Positions 5,159-7,138 of a DNA stretch of 7,138 nt are shown piece after piece (position 1 is the stretch's first letter; every line of letters starts with the position of its first letter). The stretch lies in assembly GCA_027371725.1 (NCBI GenBank), contig DAHXMN010000034.1, positions 1 to 7,138 on the forward strand. Direction: 5' to 3'. Below the pieces are notes generated by a model. The model was not told the origin of the DNA, did no database searches, and saw only the letters and a list, made by a program, of their open reading frames with translations. A program made the position numbers and the translations under genes. The DNA is from Candidatus Woesearchaeota archaeon (lineage in GTDB: Archaea; Nanobdellota; Nanobdellia; Woesearchaeales; UBA525).

Positions 5159-5862
5159 AAAAAATCTCCAGCACGGATACCCACGACTTCGGTCGTGGGA
5201 GGAGTGCGCAGGGTTTCAACCCCCGAGGATTTATCCTCATCTTTCGTTGCTGTTTGGACAATCTCCCTGCAAAATTCAGCAGGATATATCGCTCTCTCGT
5301 ATGCTCCTTTCAGTCCTTGCGTTCCTGTATTCGCTCCACGGGGCACACGGACATGGCAAGCATCCCCGTTCTTACACATCGGACGTGGTTCCCATCCGAG
5401 ATTTGTCCAGATGTCCGTCGGCTTCATCCTATCATCACCATATTGGCAGAATGTGATGGTGAAACGAGGCAAGTCTGCGTATATCGGGAGTTTCCGTAGC
5501 ACTCCACGAGGGTTCTCAATCCCCCACTTTGCCTTTGGAAACCATGAGATAATCTCTTTGTTCTTCGCAGCGAGAGCCATGCAAAGACGTGCTGTTTCCG
5601 TCTTCGGTTCGTATGCTCTCCATCCACCTCCCCAGTGCGTTCCGATGCTGGCAACACTGAACCCTGTGCAGGGAGTTCCGAACCACATAAAGTCAGGTTC
5701 TCCACCCAGTCGATCCATGATCGCTTCACGAGAGAGAGAGAGAACGTCTGCTTGCCAATCGGCAGGGTGGAACAAATCCACAGTCAGAACGTGCCACCCT
5801 GCATCTTTAAATGCCTTCGACATAACGGCAGAGCCAGAGTAGAACTCAATCATGCATTTCAC
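5155..5862 (-). CDS. Compact cytosine-C5 DNA methyltransferase
   Basis: A 235-aa protein that would transfer a methyl group from SAM to C5 of cytosine in DNA. Motif I is F-Y-S-G-S-A (7-12), with an acidic residue after the next strand (D29). Motif IV is G-T-P-C-T-G-F-S with catalytic C65. Motif VI is E-N-P (116-118). K-P-T-D-I-W-T-N (147-154) takes the place of motif VIII, and Y-P-A-E-F-C-R-E-I (193-201) resembles motif X. It is far shorter than typical Dcm enzymes and lacks an obvious target-recognition domain, as in compact enzymes of phages. No restriction enzyme is nearby, so protection from host restriction or regulation is likelier than a restriction-modification system. Codon use is less G/C-biased than in neighbours, pointing to recent acquisition. 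The last 30 residues (from about 206) are encoded by hairpin-forming DNA and look like a read-through tail. The ATG at 5862 has a GGTGG site in the previous gene's end. Confidence 0.85.
   Translation of the reverse strand: MKCMIEFYSGSAVMSKAFKDAGWHVLTVDLFHPADWQADVLSLSREAIMDRLGGEPDFMWFGTPCTGFSVASIGTHWGGGWRAYEPKTETARLCMALAAKNKEIISWFPKAKWGIENPRGVLRKLPIYADLPRFTITFCQYGDDRMKPTDIWTNLGWEPRPMCKNGDACHVRVPRGANTGTQGLKGAYERAIYPAEFCREIVQTATKDEDKSSGVETLRTPPTTEVVGIRAGDFL
5161..5169. repeat. 9-bp direct repeat, left copy (AAAATCTCC)
   Basis: Matches 5891-5899. The two copies flank the methyltransferase region, 730 bases apart. On the coding strand it reads GGAGATTTT and contains the ribosome binding site of the frameshifted small gene. 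A possible duplication marking insertion of the methyltransferase cassette. Confidence 0.35.
5180..5238. repeat. Cluster of three hairpins at the methyltransferase 3' end (IS200/IS605-end-like or origin-like)
   Basis: Three near-adjacent perfect inverted repeats. The first is CCCACGAC and GTCGTGGG (5180-5187, 5192-5199) around a TTCG loop, which on the plus strand is a very stable cUUCGg tetraloop. The second is GGGTT and AACCC (5211-5222). The third is GAGGAT and ATCCTC (5225-5238) around TT. The first hairpin followed by AGGA resembles, from memory, the subterminal hairpins of archaeal IS200/IS605-family elements and the 3' part of TnpB guide RNAs. No TnpA or TnpB gene is present. Rolling-circle origins also contain such hairpins. 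The cluster lies within the last codons of the methyltransferase frame. Confidence 0.5.
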
Positions 5863-5863
5863 A

Positions 5864-6106
5864 CTACCACCCCTTGAGCTTCTTCTGTGTAAAATCTCCT
5901 ATCTTTGTCGTTCCCGACGCGCCCCCGAATATCGAATACTCGAAGACGTTGGGCTTGTGCTGTTGCTCCAAGACGCGCAACGCCTCGCGCACGGTCTCCA
6001 CGTCCGCCACGTAGCCCCTCGTCGAGAGGTAGCTGAGGTCGTTGACGTCCCATACGAGGCGGCCGTCCGTTGTTCGCTTCACGGTCAGTAAAGTCTTTTC
6101 AGCCAT
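5864..6106 (-). CDS. Hypothetical 80-aa protein
   Basis: Starts M-A-E-K-T at 6106, with AAGGTGG (6119-6113) six bases upstream; the frame is open further up but lacks a comparable site. It overlaps the 44-aa gene by eight bases and its own end (…K-L-K-G-W) carries the ribosome binding site for the methyltransferase, so it belongs to the Rep operon. Residues 1-20 look like two beta strands (L-L-T-V-K-R-T, R-L-V-W-D-V), and 37-50 form a helix (V-E-T-V-R-E-A-L-R-V-L-E). There is no TM segment or cysteine. The last residues differ in codon use and may come from the methyltransferase cassette; without it the protein would end K-I-G-D-F-L. No family is recognised. Confidence 0.65.
   Translation of the reverse strand: MAEKTLLTVKRTTDGRLVWDVNDLSYLSTRGYVADVETVREALRVLEQQHKPNVFEYSIFGGASGTTKIGDFTQKKLKGW
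5891..5899. repeat. 9-bp direct repeat, right copy (AAAATCTCC)
   Basis: Second copy of the sequence at 5161-5169, inside the 3' part of the 80-aa gene. On the coding strand it reads GGAGATTTT, which looks like a ribosome binding site with no start codon after it, as expected if a downstream gene start was displaced by an insertion. Confidence 0.35.
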
Positions 6107-6233
6107 TCTGCACCACCTTATTCCGTTGTTGTTCTTCCAGCGCTTCAACGCGCCGGGCGAGCGAGAAAAGGGTTGCACGGAGCTGTCGCTCTGTCAGGGT
6201 GGGACGGTGCTGGAGGTAGTCGGTGAGCTTCAT
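6099..6233 (-). CDS. Small helical protein, 44 aa
   Basis: The ATG at 6233 has GAGG eight bases upstream and overlaps the stop of the preceding 38-aa frame as ATGA; its own TGA overlaps the next start by eight bases. The protein begins M-K-L-T-D-Y-L-Q-H-R-P and continues as one amphipathic helix (L-R-A-T-L-F-S-L-A-R-R-V-E-A-L-E-E-Q-Q) with coiled-coil character, so it is probably oligomeric. The longer open frame upstream of this ATG is Arg/Ser/Thr-rich shadow of the Rep gene and is not included. Function unknown; its place after Rep suggests replication or copy control. Confidence 0.6.
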   Translation of the reverse strand: MKLTDYLQHRPTLTERQLRATLFSLARRVEALEEQQRNKVVQNG

Positions 6234-6346
6234 CGTTTCTGCCTCTGGATGTACTCGAGGAGGAGTTCCCACAGCCGCATTTTCGGACCTTGCAAACTGA
6301 CGGAGGCGCCAAGAAGGGCTGATTCGAGGCCGGAGGATGAGATCAA
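6230..6346 (-). CDS. Possible 38-aa protein coupled to Rep
   Basis: A TTG at 6346 overlaps the Rep TGA as TTGA, with GGGGTG five bases upstream; the frame ends in a TGA overlapping the next ATG as ATGA. The product runs M-I-S-S-S-G-L-E-S-A-L-L-G and ends in an amphipathic helix (M-R-L-W-E-L-L-L-E-Y-I-Q-R-Q-K-R). G/C-rich third positions match real genes, and it exactly fills the gap between Rep and the 44-aa gene. An internal ATG would leave only 16 residues. Function unknown. Confidence 0.4.
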   Translation of the reverse strand: MISSSGLESALLGASVSLQGPKMRLWELLLEYIQRQKR

Positions 6347-7080
6347 CGCAGCACCCCGTATTGTCCGCTGCGTGGCTCGTAGAGATCGCCGCGCTTGAGG
6401 AGCCGGTCGAGCCGGTCGTCGAAGTACGCGTCGCTGCACGGCGCTGCGCGTCGGAGGTCGTCGTACGTTGCGAGGCCGCGCTCTTCGCACGTTGCGAGGA
6501 TTGTCTCGTCGACGTCGATGACCGTGATTTCTTCGGCGACGTCGCCGAGTTCGTCAGGGACTGAGATGGTGAACGCGGCGGGGAGTACACGCCGTTCCTT
6601 GTCGCGGGGGGCGAGTGTTGCGCCGCGTTGTTCCTCTCCGAGGCCGTCGGTGAGGGCGTGCGCCGCTGCGATGTCGACGGGGTCGAAGAGGGTGCGCCAT
6701 CGTTGGCTGCCGCAGTTCCGGCACGTGAGACTCTGCGGTGCTGGGAGCGCGGTCTTTTCGGCCTTGTTAAGGCCGATGTTATAGAACCGTACCTTCTTGG
6801 TGGCGGTGTAGAATTCTGCGAGGACTGACGGGTCGTTGTTGATGCCTTCGACTTTTCCGAGGTACTTGAGGACGTAGCGCAGCGCTGCTTTCTGCGCGGC
6901 GATGGGTTGGCCGTAGCCGGGGGCTTTGATGTACGTGTAGCGGCTTTCGCCGCCCGTGACGCGGCTGAAGAGGTCGCTGCACACGCTTTGCGGGATGTAG
7001 TCGCCGTCGAAGAGGACGTGGTAGTGGACGTTCCATTGGTCGTATTCGTAGGTGAGGCCGGGTATGGGCGTCATTCGCAC
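6343..7080 (-). CDS. rep: Rolling-circle replication initiator (HUH endonuclease) with C-terminal winged helix
   Basis: A 245-aa frame from the GTG at 7080 (GAGG five bases upstream); an ATG at 7074 is the alternative. The protein nicks one strand at the origin through a tyrosine and starts rolling-circle replication. The metal-binding HUH motif is W-N-V-H-Y-H-V-L (H19, H21). The catalytic motif is R-Y-V-L-K-Y-L-G-K, with Y69 and Y73 and K72 between them, a two-tyrosine Rep. A single C120-x2-C123 pair follows. Residues about 195-245 (A-T-Y-D-D-L-R-R-A … L-L-K-R-G-D-L-Y-E-P-R-S-G-Q-Y) look like the winged helix at the end of archaeal MCM-type proteins and may bind the origin. Motif I, expected before the HUH, is missing: the frame is closed by a TGA at 7125-7123. 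The protein is truncated, begins in another way, or the sequence is wrong there. Confidence 0.8.
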   Translation of the reverse strand: MRMTPIPGLTYEYDQWNVHYHVLFDGDYIPQSVCSDLFSRVTGGESRYTYIKAPGYGQPIAAQKAALRYVLKYLGKVEGINNDPSVLAEFYTATKKVRFYNIGLNKAEKTALPAPQSLTCRNCGSQRWRTLFDPVDIAAAHALTDGLGEEQRGATLAPRDKERRVLPAAFTISVPDELGDVAEEITVIDVDETILATCEERGLATYDDLRRAAPCSDAYFDDRLDRLLKRGDLYEPRSGQYGVLR

Positions 7081-7130
7081 AGTCGCCTCGGCGGCGCTGG
7101 AGATTTTCCTTCGCCTTTTCCCTCAGTAAC

Positions 7131-7138
7131 TTTTATAA
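7131..7138 (-). promoter_or_regulatory. TATA-like box upstream of rep
   Basis: TTATAAAA on the minus strand at the right edge. With the usual archaeal spacing, transcription would start near 7107, about 27 bases before the GTG at 7080, giving a short leader. This would drive the Rep operon. BRE bases are cut off by the window edge, and the motif is short enough to occur by chance. Confidence 0.4.

Noticed and set aside
5213..5223. GGTTGAAACC-like sequence on the minus strand, resembling the end of archaeal CRISPR repeats
   Set aside because: It occurs once, without a repeated unit or regularly spaced copies; it is the second hairpin of the cluster.
5195..5842. Plus-strand open frame (215 codons) antisense to the methyltransferase
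   Set aside because: The minus-strand frame carries the methyltransferase motifs in the correct order; the antisense product has none.
5161..7107. 12-bp inverted repeat: AAAATCTCCAGC at 5161-5172 and its complement at 7096-7107 just upstream of rep
   Set aside because: One or two 12-bp inverted matches are expected by chance in a sequence of this length, and the matches do not extend.
1..7138. tRNA genes, integrase and att sites
   Set aside because: No cloverleaf-forming or recombinase-like sequence was seen, so there is no sign of site-specific integration within the window.

Overview
The window looks like most or all of a small archaeal mobile genome, probably a virus with a membrane envelope or a filamentous virion. 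An integrated or plasmid form is not excluded. Evidence for an archaeal host is the TTTATA-type TATA boxes, T-tract ends instead of hairpin terminators, strong GGAGGTGA-type ribosome binding sites, and a Rep whose C-terminus resembles the winged helix of archaeal MCM. The proteins are not unusually acidic, so an extreme halophile is unlikely. I cannot name the host lineage. Every convincing gene lies on the minus strand, so transcription runs from 7138 towards 1.

Replication end (7138 to about 5030): a TATA-like box, then a rolling-circle HUH initiator (Rep), two tiny translationally coupled genes (38 and 44 aa), an 80-aa protein, a cytosine-C5 DNA methyltransferase with a different base composition, a cluster of three hairpins at the methyltransferase 3' end, and a 41-codon small gene carrying one frameshift.

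Middle and structural part (about 5030 to 1): a zinc-ribbon protein; a two-TM protein with a heavily glycosylatable ectodomain and a charged tail; a ribbon-helix-helix DNA-binding protein; a second two-TM protein directly abutting a HerA/FtsK/Zot-like P-loop ATPase; then, behind its own TATA box set in an inverted repeat, a single-TM beta-rich surface protein; and after a T10 tract, a larger anchored beta-sandwich surface (spike-like) protein that runs off the left edge.

How it fits together (inference): Rep replicates the circle through ssDNA; the ATPase and the adjacent membrane protein drive assembly or extrusion at the host membrane; the anchored, N-glycosylatable proteins form the envelope and spikes; the RHH protein regulates; the methyltransferase modifies the DNA. 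Rep plus membrane proteins plus spike plus NTPase recalls pleolipoviruses and, more distantly, inoviruses, but no gene is clearly identical to either. If base 7138 is joined to base 1, the left-edge gene closes at a TGA that overlaps the Rep ATG as ATGA, so the window may be a complete circular genome of about 7.1 kb. No stretch longer than 125 bases lacks a gene.
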